Shown: positions 9,695-18,780 of the stretch, one piece after another
How the letters are laid out: each line of letters starts with the position of its first letter
Numbering within the stretch: the first letter of the stretch is position 1
From: an uncultured Erythrobacter sp.
GTDB taxonomy: Bacteria > Pseudomonadota > Alphaproteobacteria > Sphingomonadales > Sphingomonadaceae
Length of the DNA stretch: 64,000 nucleotides
NCBI RefSeq assembly: GCF_947499705.1
Contig: NZ_CANMPJ010000001.1
Location: forward strand, 1,027,501-1,091,500
Direction of reading: 5' to 3'
Position numbers and translations under genes: made by a program
Notes under the pieces: generated by a model
Seen by the model: only the letters and a program-made list of their open reading frames with translations
Told to the model about the DNA's origin: nothing
The model's database searches: none

Positions 9695-10039
9695 GTGACT
9701 TCGATTGCATCCTCTGTCGATTGGTTTGTTGGGGTGGTGACTGGTCCGCTTGTGACAGGCTTTCTCACGCTTGCTGTGGCTTTTGTTGGGTTCCGCTTGC
9801 TTTCCGGACGAAGCTCGATCCGCGAAGGAGCCTATGTGGTGATCGGCGGATTTGTCCTGATTGGTTCGACTTATGTCGCGCAGTCGCTGGTCGATCTTGT
9901 GCCGCGTTCAGCGCCGCCCGTCCACGTTTCTGCAGAGCAGGTGAGGGCGGAACGCGAATTGACAGAACCGCCGTCTCCTCCACCCAACCCACGCGGCAAT
10001 CCGTTTGATCCCTATGCCGGGAATGAGCAGGTAAACTAG
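9695..10039 (+). CDS. virB2: VirB2/TrbC-like pilin subunit
   Basis: A 114-residue protein starting at GTG after GGGGAG. It has two hydrophobic spans (about 10-36 and 44-65) joined by a short polar loop GRSSIREGA, the layout of VirB2/TrbC pilins after processing. A proline-rich tail (PPSPPPNPRGNPFDPYAG) follows. The assignment rests mainly on topology and on position: it faces the end of a complete virB3-B11 set, whose virB11 stop is 16 bp away on the other strand. Most VirB2 proteins begin with a long signal sequence, which is not evident here, and the gene is on the opposite strand from the rest, which is unusual. Confidence 0.65.
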   Translation: MTSIASSVDWFVGVVTGPLVTGFLTLAVAFVGFRLLSGRSSIREGAYVVIGGFVLIGSTYVAQSLVDLVPRSAPPVHVSAEQVRAERELTEPPSPPPNPRGNPFDPYAGNEQVN

Positions 10040-10054
10040 GCTGCGTGATGTGCG

Positions 10055-11032
10055 CTACTCCGCCACCAGAATTTGGCTCACGCGGCGTTTGCCTGCGCGG
10101 CGTTCTAGCTGCACGAACACGTCGACGCTTTCACGGACATAGTGCCGCACATCGTCGCGGCCCAGCTTCGACCCGGCCTGCAGCACCAGCAAGGCCAGTT
10201 GCTCGATCGCTCGCTGCGGTGTGTCGGCATGGACTGTCGTCATTGAACCTGGGTGGCCGGTGTTGACCGCGCGCAGAAAGGTGAAGGCCTCAACCCCGCG
10301 CAGCTCGCCTAGAATAATCCGGTCGGGCCGCATGCGAAGGGCAGCGATCAGCAAATCCTCGGCGGATACTTCCGCTTCGCTCAATTCTCCGCGTGCCGCG
10401 ATCAGGCCGACGGCGTTCTCGTGTTGCAGTTGAAGTTCAGCCGTGTCCTCAATCAGGATCAGGCGTTCTTCTGCGGGTATCTCGGCAAGGAGCGAGTTGA
10501 GAAAGGTCGTCTTTCCGGTCGATGTGCCGCCGGATACGAGGATGTTGCGGCGCTCACGCACGGCCTTTCGCAGGAGCGCTGCGGCCTCGCGGCCCAGAAC
10601 TGGGCGAAACTGGCGCTCCACAGTGAGGTCGGATGCGTCTGCCGCTACCTCGTCGAATGCGTCTGCATCTTCCCAATCAGACAGCGACAGGTCGGCTGAA
10701 ACATGACGCCGGATTGAAAAGACATGGCCTCCGCGCGTCGCCGGGGGCGCGGCGATCTGAACGCGCGAGCCATCGGGGAGAGTTGCGGCGAGCAATGGCT
10801 GCACGCGGCTGACACCTTGCGAAGAATGCGCTGCGATCTGCCGTGCCAGCCTCCCGAGCAGCTTCTCATCGAGGCTCGGTTCATCGGCGCGTTCGATCCC
10901 GCCGCCAATACTCTCGATCCAGACTTCGCCCGGGCGGTTTATCCAGATGTCTGTGACGTCGTCACGTTCGAGCACCGGGGCAAGCGGCGCGAGAAAACTA
11001 TCCAGGTAGTAGCCTGCATCGGTGACGCTCAT
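10055..11032 (-). CDS. virB11: Type IV secretion ATPase VirB11
   Basis: A 325-residue hexameric traffic ATPase of the VirB11/PulE class that powers type IV secretion from the inner face of the membrane. Walker A is GGTSTGKTTFLNSL near residue 168. It is followed by the Asp box LILIEDTAELQL, the Walker B region RMRPDRIILGELRG and the His box TGHPGSMTTVHAD. Length and motif order are standard. It is the last gene of the virB operon and overlaps virB10 by four bases, implying translational coupling. Confidence 0.95.
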   Translation of the reverse strand: MSVTDAGYYLDSFLAPLAPVLERDDVTDIWINRPGEVWIESIGGGIERADEPSLDEKLLGRLARQIAAHSSQGVSRVQPLLAATLPDGSRVQIAAPPATRGGHVFSIRRHVSADLSLSDWEDADAFDEVAADASDLTVERQFRPVLGREAAALLRKAVRERRNILVSGGTSTGKTTFLNSLLAEIPAEERLILIEDTAELQLQHENAVGLIAARGELSEAEVSAEDLLIAALRMRPDRIILGELRGVEAFTFLRAVNTGHPGSMTTVHADTPQRAIEQLALLVLQAGSKLGRDDVRHYVRESVDVFVQLERRAGKRRVSQILVAE

Positions 11033-12078
11033 TGTTCGACCGTCGAGAAATCGAGGTCACGCGAAACGAAAACCGATACGCTGGCGCCATGCTTTACTTT
11101 AAGCGTCGGCTGAATGCGCTGCTGGTCGGTGACCTGAACGTTTTGGGTGCTGCCGGGCAGAGCCACGATAACACCATTGCTCGCTTCGTTCACCGCAAGG
11201 CCAACCCCGATGTCGAGGATCGATTGCAGCAACGCGCCGCCAAAGCGCTGCAAAAACTTGCTGTCGACCTTGCCGCGAATACCGGCGCGGCCGAGGGGAT
11301 CAGAAGAAGGCGAGTCGAGCGCAATTGTGACACCATCGGGCCGGATCAGCCGTGTCCATTGTACCAGCGCACGCTTCTGGCCGGGGCGAAGGTCAGCTTC
11401 GTACTCGCCGTATAGGCGACTTCCGCGCGGGATGAGAATGCGGGTTCCGTCGAAGCCCGCCACGTCCCGCTGCACGAGGGCTCGAACGCCGCCAGCACGG
11501 GTCGAATCCAAAGCGGTTTCCAGCACCGCCGGGATGACGGTGCCCTGAGGGATGGTGAGCGATGGGTTGCGTAGGCGGCCCGCTGTGACGCGGTTGGCAC
11601 CTTGATTGCCAGCGTTCGCGAGGAGCGCCTCGATCTCGGGATTGGATGTATTGTCAAAAACCACGCGTGATGGCTCGGGGGTAGGCAGAGGTCGCGGTGG
11701 CTCTGGCAGGGGCGGCGGCGGAAGAGGTGGGAGAAAACGCGGTGCAACCGGCGGCGGGATGTCGCTTATTGTCGGAGCTGAGCGCGGCGCGGGCGGTTCG
11801 GTGGGCGCGGCTGGTTCAAGTGGACCGCGACCGGCAAAGCGATCGGGCACGCCAATCGGAACGGGGGATGCAATTCTGTTCCCCGGTTCGCTCGAAGGCT
11901 GCAGGATCGAGGGCGTCTGCGCAGCTTCGCGGGAGGCGCTTAGCGCGTTGAACAGGACAACCCCGCCTATCAGCAGAACCGCGATGAAGGCCCACATTCC
12001 CCAGTTGCTCGCAGATCCGGTCGCAATGACGGGTCTGACGTCTTCGGGGATCGGAGCTGAGGCGGCGCTTTCACTCAT
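11029..12078 (-). CDS. virB10: Type IV secretion core-complex protein VirB10
   Basis: 349 residues spanning the envelope. A single inner-membrane segment lies near residues 26-46 (MWAFIAVLLIGGVVLFNAL). A long proline-rich periplasmic stretch (about 70-135, including PPLPPPPLPEPPRPLP) follows, then the TrbI/VirB10 C-terminal domain with QGTVIPAVLETALDST and IPRGSRLYGEYE. This is the normal architecture for the protein that transmits ATPase energy to the outer-membrane channel. It is encoded between virB9 and virB11 with four-base overlaps on both sides. Confidence 0.95.
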   Translation of the reverse strand: MSESAASAPIPEDVRPVIATGSASNWGMWAFIAVLLIGGVVLFNALSASREAAQTPSILQPSSEPGNRIASPVPIGVPDRFAGRGPLEPAAPTEPPAPRSAPTISDIPPPVAPRFLPPLPPPPLPEPPRPLPTPEPSRVVFDNTSNPEIEALLANAGNQGANRVTAGRLRNPSLTIPQGTVIPAVLETALDSTRAGGVRALVQRDVAGFDGTRILIPRGSRLYGEYEADLRPGQKRALVQWTRLIRPDGVTIALDSPSSDPLGRAGIRGKVDSKFLQRFGGALLQSILDIGVGLAVNEASNGVIVALPGSTQNVQVTDQQRIQPTLKVKHGASVSVFVSRDLDFSTVEQ

Positions 12079-12779
12079 GTGTCACCATCCTGCCTGCTGT
12101 TTCGGCGTGCAGTCGCCTTTTCCTTGTCGATGCGAAACACCAAACGCTGATGCACGCGGTCGATCACGAACTGCCCGCCGCGCATATAGCCATCGACCAC
12201 TTCTTCATCGCCAGTCGCGCCAATGGCGAAGACCGCTGGGAGCGATTGGTCTGGAGCGTATTCGATCACGGTCTTCTCGCCATTGTCGCGGATCGATAGC
12301 GGGCGCACCGATTTGTCACCGCGAAGCCGGTATGACCAGTTCAGGTCGGCAATTGTTTCGGTGGCAGCGGGAGTGGAAGGCGGTGAAGATTGCGAGCCTG
12401 CGAACTCAAGCCGAACCAGATAGGCCGCCATCAGGCTTTGCCCGGCCTCCAGAGAAAACTGGTATTGCCGAGTGGTGGTTTCGACATTCAGCGTGGCCGG
12501 GGCCGCATTGACCATCGGTTTGACCTGCAGGCTGTTGTCTTCCGGCGAAATCGTGATGTTCCAAAGCTGGTTGCCGTTCAGCACGGCTCGCTGGATCGTC
12601 TCGCTTGGTTCGAGCATCACGGTGAGTGCAGTTTCGGGCAGGGCGGTGAGCGCAATGGTTTCACCAGCCTTCCATACGACCGACTGGATCCGCGGACTTT
12701 CAGCGCTCGGCGTCGGCACAATCTGGGCTGCGGCGGGCGCTGCAAACGCCAGCAGCAATGCCGGGGTGAGGCGGATCAT
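12075..12779 (-). CDS. virB9: Type IV secretion outer core protein VirB9
   Basis: 234 residues with an N-terminal signal peptide ending PAAAQ, followed by a VirB9/CagX/TrbG domain. Recognisable blocks are VWKAGETIALTALPETALTV, the middle NVETTTRQYQFSL and the C-terminal NWSYRLRGDKSVRPLSIRDN and MRGGQFVIDRVHQRLVFRI. It would form the ring with VirB10 at the outer membrane. No VirB7 lipoprotein gene is visible in the usual place, so this VirB9 may work without one or with a partner encoded elsewhere. Confidence 0.93.
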   Translation of the reverse strand: MIRLTPALLLAFAAPAAAQIVPTPSAESPRIQSVVWKAGETIALTALPETALTVMLEPSETIQRAVLNGNQLWNITISPEDNSLQVKPMVNAAPATLNVETTTRQYQFSLEAGQSLMAAYLVRLEFAGSQSSPPSTPAATETIADLNWSYRLRGDKSVRPLSIRDNGEKTVIEYAPDQSLPAVFAIGATGDEEVVDGYMRGGQFVIDRVHQRLVFRIDKEKATARRNSRQDGDT

Positions 12780-13510
12780 GGCTCGCGCTCCAGTCGGCGG
12801 GGTTGCTCCACGCCATTGACGATTCCGGCCTCAGGCAGCGTTTCGGCATCGCGCCGGTAGCTTGTGACCTGAAACCCTAGCGGATTGATGTAGCGATCGG
12901 CTTCGCTCATCTCGGCTCCGGTGAAGGCATAACCAATCACTGCGACCCAGTGCTGTGCCTGTTGTGCGCTCGCGCCGGCATCGGTGCGCGTGGTCGCAAA
13001 CCGGACCATGGCGCGCCCTTCCGAAAGCGTGGAGACACTTTTGACCTCTGTTCTGATGGTTCCACCGCGCGGCAAGTATGCGAGCGGACTGGCGGGGTTT
13101 GTCGCCTCCATTGCGCGGGCATATTGCTGCTCAACGATATTGTCCGACCAGAGCGACACTCTGCGGTAATCATCCTGCAAGCCATCAGCCGTGAAGCTCT
13201 CACGGGCGATGACATATTGAACGAGGAACGAGCGGGTCAGCGCGGTGTCGGGCGCGACTGCCTGTGCGTCTAACGGAGCGAGAGCTTCGACATTTCCGGT
13301 ATGCCGGTCGACCAGCAGGGTATAGGGTTCCACTTCCTTAAGCGGGATCAGGAAGACGAGCGCGACCGCCTCGAGCAATGCGATAATTGCAGCGATAATC
13401 GCCACGGTCCATGCGCGGCGGTTCGATCGTTCGAGATCGTCGGTAACGCTTGTCGCCCAACTGTCTGAAACAGGAAGGTCTGCGAGATCATATTCAGGTT
13501 GTGCGGTCAT
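12776..13510 (-). CDS. virB8: Type IV secretion inner-membrane protein VirB8
   Basis: 244 residues: a short cytoplasmic N-terminus, one membrane span near 33-54 (AWTVAIIAAIIALLEAVALV) and a periplasmic VirB8 domain. That domain shows the typical LLVDRHTGNVEAL, the YVIARESF motif and the C-terminal NPLGFQVTSYRRD. VirB8 is a bitopic assembly factor that contacts VirB6, VirB9 and VirB10. Its ATG overlaps the virB6 stop by one base (TAATG) and its stop overlaps the virB9 start by four. Confidence 0.94.
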   Translation of the reverse strand: MTAQPEYDLADLPVSDSWATSVTDDLERSNRRAWTVAIIAAIIALLEAVALVFLIPLKEVEPYTLLVDRHTGNVEALAPLDAQAVAPDTALTRSFLVQYVIARESFTADGLQDDYRRVSLWSDNIVEQQYARAMEATNPASPLAYLPRGGTIRTEVKSVSTLSEGRAMVRFATTRTDAGASAQQAQHWVAVIGYAFTGAEMSEADRYINPLGFQVTSYRRDAETLPEAGIVNGVEQPRRLEREP

Positions 13511-14697
13511 TATGTCGTGTCCCGCCTTTGTGCTGCCCGCGATGTGCGGGGGCTTGGTCGGCGATAAGAAGTTCCAAGCCGCTCGGGACCGCGCTCGACC
13601 ACCACAGTCTCTCGCGTCTCATTGGTGCTCGTATTGGAGTTCGTGATCAAGCGCTCGCTGGAAGAGGTGGCTTCGCGCCGGATCGAGCGTTCGATTGTGT
13701 TGCTGACCTGCTCGGCACGGACGATCTGCGGCTGCGATGCGCCAGCCGGTGCCAATACCATCGGTTGCGGGTTTGTCTCGGTCCGATTCCACGCAGGAAA
13801 GTCGGGAATAGTGAGCCACCCGCGATGGAACACGACTTTGGCAAGGAACCAGATCATGGCAAAGTGCACGGCGGCGAAGGCGAGCATGATTGCGAACAGT
13901 TCGATTGGGGTCGAGGGCGCTGCATAGCCAAACGCCCGAACGCGCAGCGCATCCGCGAGCCAGGGTTCGATGATGGCAAGCTGCACCGACAGGACAATGG
14001 TTGCCCCGATTGACCCGGCGATTGTCAGCACCAGACCCTTCAGCCACCCGGCGAAAATTCCGCGCGATTGTTTGAAGAAATACAGCCCGGCAACAATCGG
14101 AGCGAGCGCGAGCAGCAAGCCTGCACCAATTCTGAGCAGCGCGAGAGTTCCGATGATGCTGGACAAGAACAGCAAACGCGCGGTGCCGAACGCGTTGTCG
14201 TCCTGCAGGGCGGTGCCGGCGAAAGTGTTGCTTGGCTCGTTGGGGTTGATGAACTGACCCGTCTGTCTGCCAGTGCCCGTCTCGATCAACCGAACGATCC
14301 GATTGTCCGCCGACTGCAAGCGGTCGACAAGGTCGCCTGATGCGCCGGACTGACTTGAGGTCTGAATCACGCTGGCAATCTCTGCGGGGCCCTTCAGCGT
14401 CACGTCATAAATGACTGTGCGAAAGGCAGGCCACGAAAAAGCGAGAGTCAGCACAATGCCGATCTTGAGCACATCGTAGACAACATCGCGCGCGCCCGGC
14501 GGCGGGCCAAACAGCATACGGATGCCGAACATCGCAATGAACAAGGTGAGCAATCCCATCACCATGGACGCGGCAACCGAGCCCGGCTGGCCGAGCGCGG
14601 CGTAGCCATAGCTGCCGATGAGCTCCGCCTGGCAATCGATATGCGCGAGCGTGCGCGTGAGAAACTGGTCACCAGTGATGATCTGCGGACAGGACAT
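13510..14697 (-). CDS. virB6: Type IV secretion polytopic membrane protein VirB6
   Basis: 395 residues of the TrbL/VirB6 family with several membrane spans between about 35 and 290 (for example VMGLLTLFIAMFGIRMLFG and GAGLLLALAPIVAGLYFF) and a long polar C-terminal tail of about 90 residues rich in Ser, Thr and Arg. VirB6 is the inner-membrane platform component through which substrate is thought to pass. Position between virB4 and virB8, with TAATG overlaps on both sides, supports the call. The tail is predicted cytoplasmic or periplasmic, but its role is unknown. Confidence 0.92.
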   Translation of the reverse strand: MSCPQIITGDQFLTRTLAHIDCQAELIGSYGYAALGQPGSVAASMVMGLLTLFIAMFGIRMLFGPPPGARDVVYDVLKIGIVLTLAFSWPAFRTVIYDVTLKGPAEIASVIQTSSQSGASGDLVDRLQSADNRIVRLIETGTGRQTGQFINPNEPSNTFAGTALQDDNAFGTARLLFLSSIIGTLALLRIGAGLLLALAPIVAGLYFFKQSRGIFAGWLKGLVLTIAGSIGATIVLSVQLAIIEPWLADALRVRAFGYAAPSTPIELFAIMLAFAAVHFAMIWFLAKVVFHRGWLTIPDFPAWNRTETNPQPMVLAPAGASQPQIVRAEQVSNTIERSIRREATSSSERLITNSNTSTNETRETVVVERGPERLGTSYRRPSPRTSRAAQRRDTT

Positions 14698-17126
14698 TAG
14701 GCAGCTTTCTCGATCAGCAGATGCAGCCAGTTCGCCGGGTCAGTTCCCGTCTTGTCGACGAGGCTGTCGAATAGCCGGACAGTGCTCTCGCGGCCTGACA
14801 GGATCGTGAGCAGCTCTTGCTCACCAGACAGGTCGAGCCGCGCGACAACACTGTCGCGGCCATGCTTGATCAGGAAACAATGCGAGGTATCCGGCAAGGT
14901 GCGGACGAGATCAAATTCGTGGCGGCTGAGGCCGAAGCCGTTGATGTAGTCCTCGGCGCGCGCCTTGGGATTGATCATGAATATCTGTGTCGCAGCCTGT
15001 TCGATAATGGCGCTGGCAATCTTGCTTTCGAGCGCGTCCTGCGCGCTTTGGGTGGCGAAGCCGACCACGCCGTTGCGCTTCCGGATCGTTTTCTCCCAAT
15101 CCTTGATCCGGCGCACGAACACGTCGTCGTCCAGCGCTTTCCAGCCTTCGTCGATCATGATCACCGCCGGAGTGCCATCGAGCCGTTGTTCGACGCGGTG
15201 GAAGAAATAGAACATGGCCGGAGTGCGCGCAGTCGGATCGTCGAGGATAGCGGTCATATCGAACCCGACGGTTTCGGCGGAAAGATCCGTCAGGTCGCGC
15301 TCATTGTCGAATAACCACGCGCGCTCACCTTCGCCCCACCATGGCCGCAGTCGCGCCGATAGGTCGTCTGCGCGAGGGCGGTCGCCGCCGCGAAACAATT
15401 CCACCAGATACCGCAGCCGCCGTCGCTCAACGGGCTGCTTGAAGCTCGTGTCGATCGCATCGCGGATCTGGTCGGCTTCTGCGCTGGACGCACCTCCAGC
15501 TAGCAGAGTGAGCCACTCGATCAGGAATTGGCGGTTCTCAGCTGTGTCCTCGAGCTGCAGCGGATTGAGGCCCGAGGGAGTGCCTGGGCAAAGGCGATCA
15601 TACTGCCCTCCAATCGCGCGGATAAACAGCTCCGCCCCGCGATCCTTGTCGAAGAAGATCGTGCGCGGGCGGAAACGGCGGGCTTGTGCGAGCAGGAAAT
15701 TGAGGAGCACTGTCTTGCCCGAGCCGGACGGCCCGATGACGGTGAAATTGCCAAGGTCCTGTTGGTGGAAATTGAAGAAATACGGGCCAGCCGCTGTCGT
15801 CTCGAACAGCGTAACCGCATCGCCCCAATGATTGTTCTTCGCGCGCCCAACCGGGAAATTGTGCAAGCTGGCAAGGCCGGCAAAGTTGGTGGTCGAGACC
15901 ATTCCGCGCCGTCCGATGTAGCGGAAATTGCCCGGAAACTGTGCCCAGTAAGTCGGCTCCAAAGCGATATCTTCGCGCACTGCGTTGATGCCCAGGTCAG
16001 CCAGCAAAGCGATGACTTCGGCCACATGGTCTTCAAGAGCGTCCAAATTCTCCGCATGCACTGCAATGGTCGAATGGTGCTCGCCAAAGCCTGCACGGCC
16101 AGCGGCTACCTCGTCTTTTGCCGCCGTAAGCTCTTCACGCAGTGACAATGCCTCGTCTTCGGCGGAACGCATACGACGCAGCGCGAGGTTCATCTGGCTC
16201 AGCGCTTGCGCCCGCTCGACCATCGCGAAACTCTGCGACACATGCAGCTCAAACGGCAGGCGATAAAGCTCGTCGAACATGCCTGGGAATGTGGTGCCCG
16301 GGTAATCCTTGATCGACAGCATCGCCACAAACCGCCGAGGGAGATCGCCAGTTGGTGCAAGCTCCACGCAGTCCTGCCCGAAGCTGATCCGGCGCGCCGG
16401 GATGAAATGACCGAGATCACCGTGTGGCAGAGCAACCGGGCGCATATCGGCGTTGAACAGGCAGGATAGAAACTCGAGTGGCTCGGATCGAGGACCGTCC
16501 TTGGTCTCATAGACGCTCAGAACGCGCGGGTCGTATGCCGAGAGCGCAGCCATCACCGCATCGCGGGCTCGATCAAGCGCGTGCTTCTCCGCCGCCATCA
16601 AAGTGGCGTTGCGGTTCGAACTGCGCAGAAACCAGCTGCGCATCCGATCGACAAATCCGATTTTGCCCTGCAATGGGCGGCGCACGATCGTGAGAAATAG
16701 CTCGTTGACGTAAAGCTGCTTGCCAGAGAGCTTAGCCTGCCATTGCTCATCGAGCCGCGCGGAAAAATCATCGGCAGTTACCGGTTGCAGCGAAGCCTCC
16801 GCACGCCGCCTGACGACATGGTGATAGACCGCAAATCGTGAACTGCCAAGCGTCCGCAACATCGCATCGCGCAGGCCGCTGCGGTAATTCAGCTCGTCAC
16901 TGTCGGCAGTCTCGAACAGCAGGCCGCTCAGCCGAATGGTCTGCATCAGCAAACCATCACGGGTCTCGATTGTCACATCGTCGATGTGCCGCGCATAGGG
17001 CAAGTGCGCTCCCGCCGGAGCCTCCCGAGCGATCGCCTTCGGATCGCGGGTCAGGGGCGGTAAGAGTTGCATTTCCAGATCGCGAAGTTCTTGATCCTCG
17101 GGCAATTTCGCACCCGGGTCAGCCAT
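14697..17126 (-). CDS. virB4: Type IV secretion ATPase VirB4
   Basis: About 809 residues from the ATG at 17126; a second ATG at 17072 would shorten the virB3 overlap from 76 to 22 bp and is equally possible. The N-terminal half carries the VirB4/CagE domain (LPYARHIDDVTIETRDGLLM). The C-terminal half is a RecA-like ATPase with Walker A GPSGSGKTVLLN near residue 468, Walker B PAVIMIDEGWKALDD and the RKRNGVVGFATQS region. VirB4 is the largest motor of the secretion system and acts at the inner membrane. Length is normal for the family and no break is seen. Confidence 0.94.
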   Translation of the reverse strand: MADPGAKLPEDQELRDLEMQLLPPLTRDPKAIAREAPAGAHLPYARHIDDVTIETRDGLLMQTIRLSGLLFETADSDELNYRSGLRDAMLRTLGSSRFAVYHHVVRRRAEASLQPVTADDFSARLDEQWQAKLSGKQLYVNELFLTIVRRPLQGKIGFVDRMRSWFLRSSNRNATLMAAEKHALDRARDAVMAALSAYDPRVLSVYETKDGPRSEPLEFLSCLFNADMRPVALPHGDLGHFIPARRISFGQDCVELAPTGDLPRRFVAMLSIKDYPGTTFPGMFDELYRLPFELHVSQSFAMVERAQALSQMNLALRRMRSAEDEALSLREELTAAKDEVAAGRAGFGEHHSTIAVHAENLDALEDHVAEVIALLADLGINAVREDIALEPTYWAQFPGNFRYIGRRGMVSTTNFAGLASLHNFPVGRAKNNHWGDAVTLFETTAAGPYFFNFHQQDLGNFTVIGPSGSGKTVLLNFLLAQARRFRPRTIFFDKDRGAELFIRAIGGQYDRLCPGTPSGLNPLQLEDTAENRQFLIEWLTLLAGGASSAEADQIRDAIDTSFKQPVERRRLRYLVELFRGGDRPRADDLSARLRPWWGEGERAWLFDNERDLTDLSAETVGFDMTAILDDPTARTPAMFYFFHRVEQRLDGTPAVIMIDEGWKALDDDVFVRRIKDWEKTIRKRNGVVGFATQSAQDALESKIASAIIEQAATQIFMINPKARAEDYINGFGLSRHEFDLVRTLPDTSHCFLIKHGRDSVVARLDLSGEQELLTILSGRESTVRLFDSLVDKTGTDPANWLHLLIEKAA

Positions 17127-17338
17127 AGATCGAAGATGCGCGGCTCGTGCAGGCAGGCCAGCATGCCAACGCCGTGCAGCGCAAGCGCGATAAGCAGCAC
17201 CCACCAGGTGCGGAAAATCAGGAACAGCTCGACCGCAATGACCGCGTTGATAATAAAAAACGTGTAGGTGACACCGGCAAACATCTGCGGTCGCGTAAGC
17301 GCAACGAAAAGCGTGTCCCGGCGCAGATCATCCGACAA
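17051..17338 (-). CDS. virB3: Type IV secretion protein VirB3
   Basis: A 95-residue membrane protein and the first gene of the virB operon. It starts at a TTG (17338-17336) preceded by GGGGAT; the only later in-frame ATG would delete the N-terminal block. The N-terminus RDTLFVALTRPQMFAGVTY and the C-terminus RIKNFAIWKCNSYRP are typical VirB3 signatures, with two adjacent hydrophobic spans between (about 24-62). The C-terminal signature lies within the overlap with virB4, showing that the overlap is genuine. Confidence 0.9.
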   Translation of the reverse strand: MSDDLRRDTLFVALTRPQMFAGVTYTFFIINAVIAVELFLIFRTWWVLLIALALHGVGMLACLHEPRIFDLWLTRVRNCPRIKNFAIWKCNSYRP

Positions 17339-17631
17339 ATCGATATCCCCATATCAAACGCCCGCCGCTCTGTTTTCTTATTGGCAGATCAGTCGCTCAC
17401 AATTCAATCATTCTGAGCTTTTCAGCGCGATCAGGCAAGCCCGCTAACCATAGACAGAGTCGCAGTTCGTGCAAGAATGGATGGTCTGCTGCGGACCTTA
17501 TCGTGCCCGCCATCGAACGGACAATTGCGCTGATCGATTCAACGCTAGATTGATCAGGGTTTCGTGGCACAGCTAATCCATGAGTGTCGAGCGGCAGCGG
17601 ACGACTGAGAATTCCAAGCGAGGGTGTCACC

Positions 17632-18729
17632 TTGCTGTTTCTTGACGCGTTTGTGCGTTTCGGCGGAGTGGCTCTCTTGCTGATGATTGCGGTGACGAGT
17701 TGGAAGCACCGCAAGACTTGGCCAAGCGCGCCCTACCTTATCCTCAGTTGTGGGAGCGTTGGCGCGCTTTTCTTGGGATATGCGCCGCCCGCGCTCCAGC
17801 CGCCCGAACCGCTCCTCTCGCTCGCTCGTTTTGCAGACATTCCGCATCTTGTCTTTGTCTGGTTGTTCGCGCTCAGCCTGTATGAGAGCGAATTCAGGCT
17901 TCGCGCCTGGCATGTCGCTGTTGGCGTTTTGTACGCGGCGCCGATCTTCTGGCCGCGACTTGCTGGGGTAGGGCTGGTCGCTGATCCGCCCGCTTGGCTG
18001 CCGATCTATGGCGGCATTACCTCGATCCTGCTGATGGGACATCTCGCATGGGTCACCTTGCACGGCCGCAGCGATGACTTGCTGGAGCGCCGCCGCAATT
18101 CGCGGACCTACTTTGTCGTTCTGCTGTTCCTCGTGACTATCGCGGCGGCTGCTTCTGAGATGGTCCCTGACGGCGCGCCGATACACTTCCGCACAGCGAA
18201 AATAATGGCGATCATGCCAGCGCTCGTTTTCGGAGCAATCTGGATGCTGCGTTTCAACCTCCCAAGTGCAGCTCCAACTGGTCCATCAGGATTACCTGGC
18301 GACCTGCAACCCCAAGACAAAGCGCTGCTAGGGAAAATGCAGAAGCACTTACTTTCGGATGAGGGCTTCAGGAACCCCGCGCTTACAATTGTAAGCCTTT
18401 CGGCCGAACTTGGCGTGAGCCAGCACCGCTTGCGCGCCTTGATCAACCAAAGCCTGCGCCAGACCAACTTCAGCAGCTTCATCAACCGTATCAGGATCGA
18501 TGCCGTCTGCGATGCGATGGAGCAGCCTGAGACCGCTGATCTCCCAATCCTCACACTCGCCTTCGACGCCGGCTTCACATCGCTTTCTTCGTTCAACAAG
18601 GCTTTCAAGTCGCAGCAGGGTATGACGCCAAGAGCCTATCGAGCCCGGCTTTTGGCGGGAGGTGCGAATGCGCGGAATCCGTCACCTTTTTCAACAAATC
18701 CGCAAGACGCCGCTACGGCGCGAACCTAG
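17632..18729 (+). CDS. AraC-family regulator with N-terminal membrane domain
   Basis: I chose the TTG at 17632 because AGCGAGGG lies seven bases before it; an in-frame GTG at 17584 would add 16 residues. The first 220 or so residues form six or seven membrane spans. The last 120 form an AraC DNA-binding domain with two helix-turn-helix units (LTIVSLSAELGVSQHRLRAL and PILTLAFDAGFTSLSSFNKA, then the signature GMTPRAYRARL). Such proteins are thought to sense an envelope or membrane signal and act directly on DNA. It is divergent from the virB operon with about 290 bp between the starts, so virB is a plausible target, though nothing in the sequence proves it. Confidence 0.88.
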   Translation: MLFLDAFVRFGGVALLLMIAVTSWKHRKTWPSAPYLILSCGSVGALFLGYAPPALQPPEPLLSLARFADIPHLVFVWLFALSLYESEFRLRAWHVAVGVLYAAPIFWPRLAGVGLVADPPAWLPIYGGITSILLMGHLAWVTLHGRSDDLLERRRNSRTYFVVLLFLVTIAAAASEMVPDGAPIHFRTAKIMAIMPALVFGAIWMLRFNLPSAAPTGPSGLPGDLQPQDKALLGKMQKHLLSDEGFRNPALTIVSLSAELGVSQHRLRALINQSLRQTNFSSFINRIRIDAVCDAMEQPETADLPILTLAFDAGFTSLSSFNKAFKSQQGMTPRAYRARLLAGGANARNPSPFSTNPQDAATART

Positions 18730-18780
18730 CCTTGATTGAGTCCGGCGGGCCTTGGCACGTCTATCTTCACGGAGGCTTTT

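Noticed and set aside
9695-17338. A conjugative element or ICE built on the VirB genes
   Set aside because: No relaxase, VirD4, integrase or att repeats linked to it; the only island boundaries seen are at 23.8 and 41.0 kb and do not include it.
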